From Rhinopomastus cyanomelas (lineage: Eukaryota; Chordata; Aves; Bucerotiformes; Rhinopomastidae), in NCBI GenBank assembly GCA_013400115.1, contig VXBP01007098.1:1964513-2028512 (forward strand): a stretch of 64,000 nucleotides of DNA, written 5' to 3'. The notes under the pieces are model-generated. The model worked only from the letters and a program-made list of their open reading frames with translations. It was not told where the DNA came from and made no database searches. Shown here piece by piece: positions 10,941 to 25,900 of the stretch (position 1 is the stretch's first letter; each line of letters opens with the position of its first letter). A program made the translations under genes and the position numbers.

Positions 10941-13900
10941 CTGGTGAACAAAGACACAAGTTGAGTAAAGGGAGCAGTCGTGATGACTGCATTAATGTTC
11001 ATGGTTAATATGGCTGTGCAAGTCATAGAGAAGGGTTTTGTTGAGACCTCTAACCCATTCTGACAACTCCTAACTGGAAGTTCCTTCCCCAAACGTGCTT
11101 AACTACTTCATTTGTTCTGAGACAACGCTCCAAGCCAAAAACCCCCTAGATGCTACATTAACACAAAGCAAATTTAAAAACCACAAAATTGTTTAGGTTG
11201 GAAAAGACCTTTAAGATCATCACGACCAACCATTAACCCAGCTGTCCCAATCCCCCTGCTAAACCACATCTTTTAGAGACACACAGGATTTTACTCCGTT
11301 ACACAAAAACATTCAGCTACAACACGGACAACCAGCTCTGAGCTCTTACAAATCGTATGTGAGAGGCCGAGTCGTGAGGAACTGACTTGCAGCGTACATT
11401 AAGGAAGAAAAATATTCCACTCAAAAATGTGCCCTTACATTATGATTTTCTTCCCCAAAGCAGCTTCAATTCTACCAGTCCTGGCACTGTCTCCAGCTCA
11501 GACAGAAATGAGGCTCAAAGCAAGCCCCTGTTACACCTTTGGTCCCACAGGGCAACAAGGATGACAAACCTAGAGCATCAATGACTCAGCAGTAGAGCTC
11601 ATGTCCACATTCCTATGTTAAACCTCTGGTATCCTGAATGCAAAGTGCCTCATTTTTTTCTCATGTAAGATCACTTGTAGGATGGTTTCTGTGGAGTAAA
11701 GATCCACAAACTAGTTAGCCCTGGGCAGCTTGTTCACACAACTATCCCGTAGGACTGACCTTCTGGACCTCAAGCATTCTGATCAACCCCTGCGCTCCAT
11801 CGTTCGTGAATTGCACTGCCTAGGCCAACTGGTCACACTCTCCACAAACTCTGCTTTAAACACCCACATCTGTGAAAACTGGAGACTAATACTATCAGTA
11901 ATGATCTCTTACCTTTCTCAGGTCAGTTTGGAGTTGCCGGAGGATGACTTCTAGCTGGTTTACTTTTCCAGTCAGAGTACTGGGAGTATGTTCCCTGTAA
12001 GGTAAACAACTGCCTTCACTCCGAGTTAATCAAAAACATTTCCTCCTACAGCTTCTGACAGTAAACTTGTAGTAGTCTCAACTAAATTAAACTTCTAGTG
12101 ATAACAAAAGAAAAATATCAGTCTAGGCACCGTTAGGAAAACACTGACTAAACCAGCACCAGCAAAGGACTGTCACCAGAACACTAACCTGTTGTTGAAA
12201 TATCTGCAATATGACACTGATTCTCATGCAAACCAGGCAGAACTTGCTGTAAATTTTAAGAAGTTGTGGGGATATTAGGAGTTGTTTGCACACACCCTCC
12301 CAGTGCCAGGCAAATTTGCTGCTAATTGCTGTGCTGAGCACATTTGTTAGCAGCTGCTCCCTGCTAGGGACTGTGCTAATCCAAAGTAAGCGGCAGGAGC
12401 AATCGCTGTAAAGCCAAGGAGCTGTGGAGAGGTCTTTTGTCTGGTCTGCAGTTGTGTCACATCCAGCAAAGGATAAACCCGTGGCTTTATGGAGAGAAGT
12501 ATTTTGTTTAAAGGTCAAACCGTGTGACACACTGCCACAGGTTAATCAAGTGCACGACTGAAGGAAGACACTGAGAAGAGCTTCTGCTTCCTGTGTGACA
12601 CGAGCACTGTGGGAGAAGGTCTCATACACCTTACAGATGAAATAAGCCATGGTGAGAATCACTTGGTGTAGCAGAGAGCAGCTTTATACGAAGCTGAATC
12701 AGCTGCTTCGTGCCAGTGCACAAACTGACAGGTTTGCTGATGCTGTAAGAGGAACATCTTTAACAGTCCTTTGCAATCCCTGCTGATCACTAGGCTGGAG
12801 AAAGATGTGGGCTTCACATTCATTACAGTAAAAGCACCTTCCCGTGTACAATCGATTCAAATTAAAACGTGTCACTCTCAGAAGCAAGAAACCTTTTTCT
12901 TCCATTTTCTGTTCTTCAACTCCCACTGCTGAAGAGCAAAACTAACCACAGAATGATCAGAGTCGGAAGGGACCTCTAGAGATCATCTAGTCCAACCTCC
13001 CCTGCTAATGCAGGATTGCCTACAGCACATCACCCAGGACTGTTTGGAACATCTCCAGAGAAGGAGACTCTGCAGCCTCTCTGGGAAGCCTGTTCCAGTG
13101 CTTTGTCACGTGCTCAATACAGAAGTTTGTCCTCACATCTACATGAAACTTCCTACGTTCCAACTTGTGCCCATCACTCCTTGTCTTGTCACTGAGCACA
13201 ACTGAGAGCAGTCTGGCATCATCCTCCCCAGAGCTACCTTTCAGATATTTATACAAGAGGATCAGGTCTCCTCTCGGTCTCTTTTCTGCAGGCTAAACAG
13301 TCCCAGTTCTCTCAGCCTTTCCTCACAAGAGAGAAGGGCAATGAAGACTGGGGGCCCTCAGCTGGACCCTCTCCTGTAGTTTCCTATACCTCTCAAACTG
13401 AATCCAGCAATGGCTGCAGTATTCCAGATGCAGCCTCACCAGGGCAGAGAGAACCTCCCTCAACCTAACAACTGCACTGTTCTTCACACACCCCAGGAGG
13501 CCACTGGCTTTCTTGACCACAAAGGCATTTTTCTTTAAAGCATCCTAGTGGACAGGTCATACAGCTGAATCGGTGTTTTTGAGAAGAATAAGCTCTCCCA
13601 AAGCGCTGGGAAGAATTTGAAGAATTGGACAGTTTGGCATACAAGTTTCCTACAGTCCTCAGTTACTGGTTCTCTTGATTAATTTACCTCTCTATCAATG
13701 GAAAATTACAGATTTACAAGTAGCACACAGTGGCCAAAGGCAGGAACATGTGTTCCAAGGTTTGCGACATTTGCTGCAGATCAGGTTATTCCATACGGCA
13801 GAGCTGAGCTCCTGTTATCAGTTTTATCCAAATTAAAACAGAACTAAGCATAACACTATTTATTGTACAGTGGGAATGCAGTGAAAAATTGGATTAGCCG

Positions 13901-16900
13901 AAACCCTGCATCTAGCTGAGAACTATTCTAGTGAGAGCTTTACGTGACTGTACTGCACGTTTTCTGACAGATCTCCTTAGAGATCGATTCCCAGAAACAA
14001 GATGGTTCAAGACATGATCAGTCCAGGTAACAGCAGTGTCCGACTTGTACCAGCGGTGAAATAGAGGGACTTTCCCAGCCAGCATGAAGAGAACATATTT
14101 TGTGGTAAGTACATGTTACTTGTGACATACCCCGCAGCCTCGAGGAATTCCTTTCCATCTGTGGGACTCTCATCCAAAGGTAGCTCTTGTGTTCCTTCCA
14201 AGCCCTGAGCTTGCTGCATATCATTCAAGGTACAGAACGATGCTACTCTCTGATCTGCAAAAAAGTAAGGTAGGGATCCATTTAAAGCCAGACACACATA
14301 CAAAATAAAAGGCTAAATCACCGCCGCTATTCTGGTCAGTTAGAGAAAGGGATGTAGGCTTCTACATCACAGCTTTGAAGATAACCAGCAGATGTATACT
14401 CCAGCTAGTTGGCTTCCCCACACCTGCATCCAAAGGCAACCCCAAAGCCGTTTTTGTGTGTCTATCAGCAGAGTAAGACAGATTTGTTTGGACCAGTTAA
14501 TGCTGATATGAACAGTAAATTGGTCTTGGTTAGATCTTCAGAAAACCATTTGAGAATTCAAGGCCACAACCAATGACAATAAAAATTCAGCAAAAATGTT
14601 TGTGCTTTACATGGACTTAAAGCCATCAGATTCCTCAGAAATCTGCACAGTACATATCACACAGGTTTACTGTCTCAAGCATTTGCAGAGCCTAATGGTA
14701 ATCGCATACTTGAGCAATAGGCTCACATTATCTTAATTTTTTCTTGTGTGTATATATATATATAAAATATATGTTACTAATGCACACTATTATCTACACT
14801 GATTCCACGAGATCATAATCATCATAGAATGGTTTAGGTTGGAAAAGACCTTAAAGATCATGTAGTTCCAACCCCCCTGCCATGGGCTGGGACACCTCCC
14901 TCTAGACCAGGCTGCTCAGAGCCCCATCCAACCCAGCCTTGAACAGGCACAGATGTAATTACCTATGGATATACAGTGTGGTTGCCAAAATACATCACCA
15001 CATAATAGAAGTTGCCATGCAGATCATCATTGCACAGAACAGGAGTAAATGATGCATTCAGTAGGATTTATCATTAAAAGAAAATAATAAAGAAATAAAT
15101 ATCCATATTCTGTGGAGATTGAGTTAACTTATTTCCGTCAAACACAATCCAGGTCTGTAGGCTTGTATGAATTCTGGTGGCAACATGCCTGCCTTGCCCT
15201 TTCTCCCCTTGCTCTACCACCCCACAGCCCAAAGCTTGCATCATCATGCAAACGTGCAAACATAGGAAATATTAAAGAAAGTTTACAAAAGGCAAAAGTC
15301 ATCAATCCCAAGAGCATCACCTAGAAACGGCGTGTGAGGACAGAACGGCCCAAATTCTTCATCTGAGTCAAAACCTGGAATAAGATTTAGAATGTTCCTA
15401 TGAACAAGGCAGTCCCATCTCCGCTGGTGCAGCTGTGGCCCTCATGGACAGTGCACACAGTGGGATGGATTCCCCCCGTGCCACACGTGCTGAGCTCACT
15501 GTCAGCCTCACAACGTCACCTTTACACAGCACCAACAGCACAGCATGAGGTGTCTCCACAGCAACGCCCAGTACTGCGACACAGCACGACAACTGGGCAT
15601 GAGACATGAGAAGACAACCTGCCAAACTCACAGCACCCAAACAGTAAGTACAGGACAGATAATTTTAACTAGGAGAAAACCTTGGGTTTAAAAGTTCTAC
15701 CAATTGAAAACAGGAAATCACTAAAAAGATGTGTTTTTTAAAGGACTGGTTTTAAGGAATAGCAAATTGACAACTCATTCTGTAATATAATCAAAAAAGG
15801 TCGGGTGTAATTTTTTTGCCTAATTTGCCCTGGATTTATCCCTATTTCTGACTAGTGATTGATCTCAGCAAATGTGAATGTGACTTCTCATATGTGTTGA
15901 TAACAGGTAAGAATGTACATTGAACACAATCTACTAAGTAAGAGTAAATGTTGAACACACAAACAATGACATCATCTGCAGAGGTAAACTTTTAAGTTGA
16001 ATAGATTTAATTACCTGAACTAAAACTAGTTTCCCAGGTCAAACACCAAAACCAAGGCTGTATAAGCAATTAGGCTGAAGTCCTCATCTATTCACTGGGT
16101 TCACCTTTGTACCGCTCACATTTTCATTCCCACTCAATAGAAGAAAAAGCCAGTAAACAACTGCTGTGCTGCTGCTGTTTTTCCTGTGGCCAGCAATATG
16201 TGACATTTTGTCCCAGAGGCAACACAAAGAACCCTGCATTTTTCTCCCTCTGCTGAGGAATTAATTAATTAACTTAATTGAAAGAATGGCCACTCGTCTG
16301 CTTTATTTTTTCAGTTCAAAGTTTTGTCGGTTTGATTTCTCCAGTGGCAGTTCAAAGCACCCCGACGGATAAAGGCAGGTGCAAAAACCAGGTGCAAGCA
16401 GCTCTTAAAGAAGCCACATGATGCCAGTTTTACACACAATCAGAGAAAATATTTTCATAGTATTTCAACGAACAACAAAAATACAAAATCATGTGGGCTT
16501 GCAACGAGGTATAACGGCTAACTTTTTCCTTCTTTAATTGCTAATGAATTTCATCTCCATGTAGTTTAAAAACAATATTAATGCTTAAGAGTAGGAGATG
16601 ATTGCTAGCCCTTTTCTACTGTCCTAGCCAAATGTAGCTTATTTTACAATATTAATATCTTTAAAAAACATGAAACCATATTACCACGTTTATCAGGTAA
16701 GGAATAAAGTCACTACATGGCCAGTAATAAGCAGAAGTCTCCAATCATATGGGACGTTAAGTAAATCCCTCTGTTGTTCTTCACAATCAGCTCCCTAATT
16801 CTTCTGAAGCAGGTTAGTGTCAGAACCATTCTCTGAACAAGTCAGTAACACAATAAATCCCTGTAACAACTAGTACACCAGCAAGATCCTAGACAAGCAC

Positions 16901-19900
16901 AATGCTCTGCTCTTGAGCATGTTTTTCAAGTACTTTTAAAAACATTTGTATGTTCAGCAGCTATCAAATCTCACTGTTCTCCTTCGAATGCTGAGCAGTA
17001 GATTCACTAATTTACTACTTAAATCAGAACTGTTTCAGAGAATCACAGAACATAAGGGATTGGAAGGGACCTTGAAAGATCATCTAGTCCAATCCCCCTG
17101 CCAGAGAAGGATCACCTAGACCAAGTCACACAGGAACATGGCCAGGCGGGTTTTAAATGTCTCCAGAGAAGGAGACTCCACAGCCCCCTAAACATAAATC
17201 ATGGTTGTACTTGTGCCTTAAAGAGCAAAAGCTTCCTATTGATTTCTACTTTTTTCTATTTCTATTTTTCTGCTTGATTTGCTTTTAACAGAATTTACTT
17301 GAATTTATAACCCTGAAAATGGAAATCAAAGCTAACTTCACCAACAGTTAATTTTTTGAAAGCAAAATCAAGTGTATTTCTGACTGTGATGTTGTAGAAG
17401 TTAAGTTCTGCTTACTCCAACTACAGGGACACCTCCAACTCAAGTGATGTGGATATCAAAACGTAATACATGTGAGTCTTGGCTCTTATTTTCATCTGTG
17501 AAATCCATGCCAAATCCCACTCAGGATCCGTGCACAGGAAACCATTTACAAAAATATACTGGCACCTGCATCAGAAGTTTTAACCAACAATAGAGTTGGT
17601 TAAAATTCATGTCTCATTTTACAGTAGTAGAACTGTACATTCGTAACCACTCAGAATTTCAGTCCAGACTTTCTTTGTCTGACTGAGGCCAGAACAGACC
17701 TCCAGACAATTCAGAAGGTACTGGAGAGCAGAAGAGGTTAAGCTGAGTGCAGAGCAAGAAGCCACTCTCTCATTCTTAAGGCAAAGTCCACCCACAAACA
17801 TACAGTGACATAGGCACTGAAGCAAGAACATTTACACAGGCATGCACTGGAAACCACCAAATGTTAGCTAAATATTCCCATTTTTTCTAGCAGTTTAATA
17901 GACTAATTTGCTTAAAATAATTCTCTCCCATGCTGAATGCTTCAATTCTTTCTCATTATGTTACGTGTAGCATTACCTGCATGAAGCTATAAAGTATTAA
18001 AATAGTATTAATTATAGGAGCACAGATGTTTCTGCAAAGATAAACTGGCATGAAGAAGCATTTTGTTTGCATTTTGATTGGCACCAAGAAACACTATGTT
18101 CTGATTGGCACTAGTAGATGCTCATAAAAATAGCCTAAAAACAGGTCAGAAATTGAGACCACCTATGTGAATGAACTAAATAAGAGACATCAAGGACTTC
18201 CTTATGTTAATTCCCACAATATGATTTACCCAACGCTAAGCAGCACAAGGAAAACAGTTTAAAGTAGCAGCAACAGTACAAAGTTCTAATCCTAATAATA
18301 ATCAACATTTTAGTTTGTGGAAGTTATCTTCTGTAACTACAGTAACAGCTAGGACATGTAGAAAGACAACTTCTCTTCCCCAAAACTTAAAATGATCCAG
18401 AATTAGCCACAATCAACATAAAACAGACATTGAAAGTTAATCCTTCTTCCCTAACTTGAAGATCTATTACAAAAAGAACTGAAAAATACATTCTCTCTCA
18501 CTATTCTTTTCTGAGATTTCTTTGTTCTTTTTTCTCTTTAGGGTTTTCAAATTGTTCTATAAATTCTCTTATCCTTCCTCAGTTCAATATGCTTTTTTCT
18601 TTTCTGATTCGTTTACTTCCCCTTTTTCACTCCTCCTGCCCTCCCTAAATCCCCAACATCTTTTGCTGTAGAGTCACATCCAGTTCTATCTATTTTTTAT
18701 TGTTTGCTTCAGGGACGGAAACAAAAACGTTACCACAGTGTACTTTTGTCAGCTGCTCCCTGGATACTGTCTCTCTGTAGCTCCCACTAAAATAAGGGAA
18801 CTGGGAGCAGTCTACCCATGCAGGAAAGAACTGGAAGAACCCTTGGTACTGCCTGCTCAAGATGATCTGTGGATAAACATCTTGAAGCAATGTCCCTGTG
18901 CAGAGCCAAGACTTAAAATAGTGTTGCACTGTGCTCCAGCATAGAGACCCTGATCCTCAACAGACACAGCTCGAGCAAAACCCCTTATTGATGCAGCTTC
19001 TGAAGCTTCTAGAATTAACATCTGCACTGAAGACCTGTCTTAGGAGTAATGGAAGATTCTCAGTCTGAAGTAAATAGTCAGCTTTCCTCTGAAGCTCCTG
19101 TGACTTACTCCACCTTCAGTGTCCAGTTTCAAACTGCTGCTCTACACAGGATGAAGGCTTCAATTGGATCCAAGCTAATATTAATTAATAAACAAGGTAA
19201 ATCAACTGTCCAAAAATGAAACAGCTGTTCTCATTACACTCACGAGTAAACCCGGAGTACAGATGATGGCAGCAAAAATCTGAATTCATATTTAATTATC
19301 AATCTAATTTGTGCCAACATTATAAGCATTTATATTAAAAGGTCTATGTATAACTTATATACTTTTATATGTAACTTTAATAAAGATACAACCACATTTG
19401 AAGAGACAGAGATGAAGGATCGTGAGGTCCACATTATGGTGGTTAAACTGGAAAATATCTAAGTTGTCAACACGCAATCTAGAGAGTTCACTGGAGAACA
19501 ACCCTGACCTTGCAATCAGATTGGGCATTCTAAAAAATGAACATTAAGAGAAGAACTTTTACACAGAAAAAGCAGAAATCAAGTCTTGTGTCTATGTTTT
19601 AAAACCAGAACCTCAACCCTGGACTTCAGGAGGGCCAACTTTGGCCTTCTCAAGCAATTGCTAGGGGACATCCAGTGGGACAAGGTACTGGCGGGTAAGG
19701 GAGCTCAGGATAGCTGGCAAACATTCAAAGACTGCTTTCTAGAAGCACAAGAAATGAGTATCCCAACAAGGAATAAGTCGAGGAAGGGGGCCAAAAGGCC
19801 TGCGTGGTTAACCAGGGAACTACTAGGCAAACTGAATAGGAAGAAGAAAGCCTATAAGTCATGGAAGGAGGGAATGGCCACTTGGGGTGATTACAAGGCT

Positions 19901-22900
19901 CTAGTGAGGGAATGTAGGGATGCAACTAGAAAAGCCAAGGCCTCCTTGGAATTAAACCTTGCAAGAGAGATCAAAGGCAGCAAAAAAAGCTTCTTTAAAT
20001 ATATAGCAAGCAAAAGTAAAACTAGAGGCAGCGTAGGCCCCCTGCAGAATGAGGTGGGTACCCTGGAAACAGAGGATGCAGAGAAGGCAGAGATACTTAA
20101 CACTTTCTTTGCCTCTGTCTATACTGCTAAGGGTTGTGTTGACATTAGACCCCAGACTACAGAGGAGGTTGAGGCAACAGGTGAGCCTGCCTTGGTTGAT
20201 GAGGATTGGGTTAGGGATAAGTTGAACAAACTGGATGTGCACAAATCCATGGGCCCAGATGGGATGCACCCGCGTGTGCTAAGGGAGATGGCGGAGGTCA
20301 TTGCTAGGCCGCTCTCCATCATCTTTGCTAGGTCCTGGGAAACGGGAGAGGTGCCTAGGGACTGGAAAATAGCAAATGTTACCCCAATCTTTAAAAAGGG
20401 AAAGAAGGAAGACCCAGGTAACTATAGACCGGTCAGCCTCACCTCCATCCCAGGAAAGGTGATGGAACAATTTGTACTGGAGGCTGTTTCCGGGCACATC
20501 AAGGACAGGAGGGTCATTAGGGACAGTCAGCATGGCTTCACAAAGGGAAAGTCATGCTTGACCAACCTGATAGCCTTTTATGAGGGTGTAACCAGGTGGA
20601 TGGATGAGGGCAGAGCCGTGGATGTCATCTATCTTGACTTAAGAAAGGCATTTGACACGGTCTCTCACAGCATCCTTGCAGACAAACTGAGGCAGTGTGG
20701 CCTAGATTTTCGGGTAGTGAGGTGGATTGTAAACTGGCTACAGGGTAGAAGTCAGAGAGTGGTGGTCAATGGGACAGAGTCTAGTTGGAGGCCTGTATCT
20801 AGTGGAGTGCCCCAGGGATCGGTGCTGGGACCGGTCCTGTTCAATCTATTCATTGATGACTTGGATGAGGGATTGGCATGCACTGTCAGCAAGTTTGCTG
20901 ATGACACAAAGCTGGGTGGTGTCGCCGACACCCCCGCAGACTGTGCTGCCATTCAGCGAGATCTGGACAGGCTGGAGAACTGGGCAGAGAAAAATCTAAT
21001 GAGCTATAACAAGAGTAAGTGCAGAGTCTTGCATCTGGGCAAGAACAACCCCAGGTACCAGTATAGGCTGGGGACTGACCTGTTGGAGTGTAGTGTAGGG
21101 GAAAGGGACTTGGGGGTCCTGGTGGACAACAAGATGACTATGAGCCAGCAATGTGCTCTTGTGGCCAAGAGGGCCAACAGCATCCTGGGGTGGATTAGAA
21201 GAGGGGTGGTTAGCAGATCAAGAGAGGTTCTTCTCCCCCTCTACTCTGCCCTGGTGAGACCACACCTGGAGTATTGTGTCCAGTTCTGGGCTCCTCAGTA
21301 CAAGAGGGATGTGGAGCTGCTGGAGAGAGTTCAGCGTAGGGCAACAAAGATGATAAGAGAGGTGGAACACCTCCCTTATGAGGAGAGGTTGAGGGAGCTG
21401 GGTCTCTTTAGCTTGGAGAAGAGGAGACTGAGGGGTGACCTCATTAATGTCTACAAATATTTGAGGGGTGGGTGTCAGGAGGATGGCACTGGGCTGTTCT
21501 CGGTGTCATGTAGTGATAGGACAAGGGGCAATGGTTGTAAGCTGGAACATAGGAGGTTCCACATCAACCTGAGAAGGAACTTCTTCACGGTGAGGGTGAC
21601 GGAGCACTGGAACAGGCTGCCCAGGGGGGTTGTGGAGTCTCCTTCTCTGGAGATGTTCAAGACCCGACTGGACAGGTTCCTGTGTGACTTGGTTTAGGTG
21701 ATCCTGCTGTTGCAGGCGGATTGGACTGGATGATCTTTCGAGGTCCCTTCCGATCCGTAATGATTCTATGATTCTATGATTCTATGATTTGGAAGACCAG
21801 GTTCGCAAAGCCAAACTAGACAACAATAAGTCTAGAAGGGATGGGGTGTTTGTTTTGGGGGTTTTTTTGAGACTCTTCTATATAAACTGTGATCAAATTC
21901 CACCCAATTTAATAACAATTACAAAGCAGTTTTACATTTAATCCATCCACTGTGGTTTTCACATTGATAGAGCGAAGAACAGTGGGCTCCACACTATTTT
22001 TAAATAGTAAGTTGAAGCAACTTCTCAGTAAACAGCATTAAAATACAGAAGGAAACTGCATCTGCTAACTCATGTCCCAGTGATTTTTTTATGACATACT
22101 TATCAGCCAGTCTTGTAAAAATAACTTTCAAACTACAAGAAATAGGAGAGAGAAAGTTGAACAAGGGCTTAAAACTTCTACTCCTTGTAAAAAATTTACA
22201 TTGAGATACTGTGAATTTAGGTAAAAACTTTTCTACATCATGCAATATATAGACAAATGTCTCCATTGCAGAGTCCCAACCAGAACAGAATGACATTCTT
22301 TCCTACAAAACCGGGTTATTTACTACTTCAATTCTTCCAATAATTAAAAAAAATAATGAAAAGTTTCTATCCTGCAACTGAGCCCATCAGTTCTTCAGTG
22401 TTATCTACAGACATAGCTAAGATTTTTGCAATTAAAACCCAACAAGAGAAAACGTCTCCTCCTGAGGAGAAAGCACCATGGGAAGCTTGTTCTACCTCTC
22501 AAATTCAAGGCAAAATATTAAGTAGAAAAACCTATGACAACCTGTAAAAGCTTTCACAGAAAGCTAAAAGTACAGGAGTATTATGGGTGCAGGAAGAGCT
22601 TTCAGTCAGCTGAACTGAAAATTTTTATTAGCATTTAAAACTACCCTTCGTGTACAAACTTAGAGTTAGTCATTTACAATTACTGATCTAAAAGACATTG
22701 TTAAACACCCAAAGCAGCAGTGATGATCAGCAACCTGAACGACTATATTGTTTCTCAACCTGACTTGGATGAGTAAATAATTCTGAAGAGTCTTTGATCA
22801 AACTGAATTTTAATCACTTCCTACTTAGGGAAGGAGTCAGGTACTGAAAAACTAACTCCCATGGTTGCTTTTAGTTAAAAAACCAGAACTCCTCTCACCA

Positions 22901-25900
22901 CTAACTCCACAACTAGTTCTCCTCATTAAGAACTTACATAACGATGACTGTGGTAATGTCATCCTTATTCAGAGACACCTGTGACTTCCCATACACCCAC
23001 TAATGGGAGCAACACCAGTTAAAATGTGTTGGAAGTTTTAGGACAGCACAGCAACCTCACCAAAACAACAAATCACAAACACCCAGCTCTATACATTCAT
23101 ATGAGCCCTCAAACTGACATCCACCTCTCTGCATTTATATGTTATGTGCAGCTTTGGCTGTCAGGCAAATGAAGCTTTTTCTTAGATAACCAGGTCTCAT
23201 AGCCTGTAATGCAGACCTGGTCTATATCCTGCACCTCAAGTTCTGCTGCTGGAAAACACACTGTAAATTTCTGCTGTTTTCTTATTCTGAAAACTGAGAG
23301 GGACAGCAGCATCATTGGGACCACACATACAAGTTTACAAACACAACAGAATTCACTCTGGGAAGTGCTACTCCAAGTTTCACTTTAAACATCTAATTTA
23401 AATGCATTGAATCTCTCCTTCAAAGCATCTGATTTCCCCCAACTGACTTCAGAAGGAACTTCAGCCCATAAGTGGGTGAATTGTATCTTCAGATACTGAA
23501 AGGATCATGGATATCCCAAAATTTTGATGACAATTTCCATACTGAGAAGTGAACTGCCAAAAGATCTGAAGGGCTACGGAGGCAAACACTGAGTTTCTGA
23601 AATTCAAAATGTGGCTATACAATATATATATATATAAAAAAAAAATAAAATCTAGTGTACTGAACATCAATCTTTATTCAAATTTTCCTGTTACCTTCAA
23701 ACGCTCGTGCAGCATCTACCAGGTGGGACCAGTCTAGCCCTGTGGCAGTGTCTGGCAGGGGCATCAGGCCAGGTTCATTGAATTTGGCTTTATCAGATAA
23801 GGACCCATCTGAGAACCAGAATTCATCTAAACAATAAACACAATAATTAGTCTTCCTGTAATAATGATGTACAATTCATTTTGAAGCTGTCATAATGAAC
23901 TGCAAGAAAAATGTATAAGCAGAGTGCTTATCTTAATTCTTCTCATTCCTGTCCTTTTCCTGTTCAATACTTGGTGTGGGCGGAATAATTTGTAAACTTT
24001 GGGAGAACAAGACGGGAAGGGTTTCTCAAGGGCTTTTTGTGCCACCCTGCACACGACGTGTTCTTCACATTCTCATGTGAATACTGTGTGAGCAGGCAGC
24101 GTTCACTCTTAAAGCAAACCATATTAAACCTGAGCACTGAGCAGAAAGTTGCTAAACCTAAATACACAAAGTCGTGTTGTTAAGAAAGCAGTGAAACAAC
24201 ATACGAGGTATTTACAGGCAGAGTTGTCTCCTGATGCTTAAATATTTCAAGTCCAGAATGAAAAATATTACCTGCATTTCTCTTAAAGTACCATAAAGTT
24301 AGTTCAAACACAGCCTTCAGTTCTGTCACTCGGAAAGGTATCGTGAAAATATGTCTTAGTAGAGGAGATGCTAGTTCTCATAGTGATCTTAAAACAGTTT
24401 TACATTTTCCTGATGTATCCATAGCAATCTTTACTGCAACCAGTGTGAACACATCAAAAAGAATACTGCTTCACAGGCATGCAGAGCTTCTTAAAGCTAA
24501 ACACAAACCACACTCGTGATGTATAATGTGTTTCATCTTACTCATAAGGCTAGTGATACAGCATTGTACTTTTATTAAACAGTATCATCAGGAAAAAAGC
24601 TTTGCTTCAGACGTAGCAACTTTCTAAAACAAAAAGGTAAAATCAGTATTGTTTCCCTTAAATATTTCAGAAATTCCCACCTAGCTATTCCACTGATTCA
24701 GACTAAAATACTTTTAAGAAGAATTTTTCTCCAGGAAAACTTCAAACACAGGAAGGCAAAAATGCAGCCATACAAGGGGAAGGTACATCATAGTTTAAAG
24801 AAAACAGCACATTGTCCTTGTTCTGATACCCACGAATAAGAGTATCGGAGTCCCTTTGAATTAAAGGTTTCTGACTTAAAAATCCCAAATCAGTAGCCTG
24901 TTGCAGGACATGCTACTGAACAGAGCAATGCTTAGAGTACATAACAGCTGCAGAGAGATGGTTTTTATAAAAAATAAAAGTGAAGAATAAGAAAGTGAAG
25001 GAAATTTACAACCCTCTTTCAAAAATGGGAGAAAGCAATACACAAATATATTCTTCCTATACAACTGTACCTAGATTTCCTCTTCAGTTCCTTACAAACA
25101 CACAGCCTTATCCACAGTTACCCTGGGGTACAAATATATAGAGAGCTCAATACTAGAGCAGCCTCTGAACTTTTCTGTATGGTTTAGGTATAACAAGAAC
25201 TTTATTAATGCAAGCACAAATGATTTACACATCCCTGCTGTGGAAAAATCAACAAAATGCCTGATTTGAAAGGCTGGCAAACCAACTTTTGGTTCTAGAG
25301 CAGCAGGCAAGCCCTAAGGGACAGCCCTTGCTTTTGTGTGAACAGCCTGCAGAGGCTGATTGTGAAACCTGTCAGAAAGATGTGAGCTTCCAGTGAGTTT
25401 CTGCTGGTTTTGCAAATTAAAGTTTGGAAAGGAGTGATATATTCATCACTAGTCATCTTTCATCATGCGCTGTTTTTGTGAGACCCTCAGCTCACCTTAG
25501 GGTGGATCCTACTGTGTCCTGTAAAGACCTGGCAGAGCAACTCAAGTGCAAAACAACCTTCTTCAGCGGAGATCTGAAAATTGATAGCTCTGAAAATGCA
25601 AGAGCTCATGGTGATGGCTGAAATGACAAGTGGAATAACTGAACAGGCATGACTATGCCACCGCAGCATAATTCTTTCTCAAGATATAAATTACTTGTTC
25701 TTGTGCAATGAGGGTGGAGGAGGCAAGAGGAAAAGGAAAAAATAATAGAAGGAAAAGAAAAAGAGCACTAATGATATAACTCTCTTTGTGCTTCTGAATT
25801 TCAAAGAATATTGTTTGCATTGCAGGAAGGCTCTGGGTGAGATTAATTATTTCTAGCCTCCTCTATTTGCATTTCCTTCCTGTTCCTCTTGGCTCACTGT

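Larger units (their letters stand above)
14255..15320 (-). other. SIPA1L2 intron, 1.1 kb
   Basis: GT-AG intron flanked by the 54-nt mini-exon. It holds a TA microsatellite (14747-14772) and a CR1 fragment (14822-14950). Confidence 0.85.
15375..23694 (-). other. SIPA1L2 intron, 8.3 kb
   Basis: GT-AG intron holding two CR1 copies (17036-17192 and the long 19600-21789) and a TA/A tract near its 5' end (23621-23650). Between them (15375-17035, 17193-19599 and 21790-23620) I see no recognisable feature. Confidence 0.85.
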
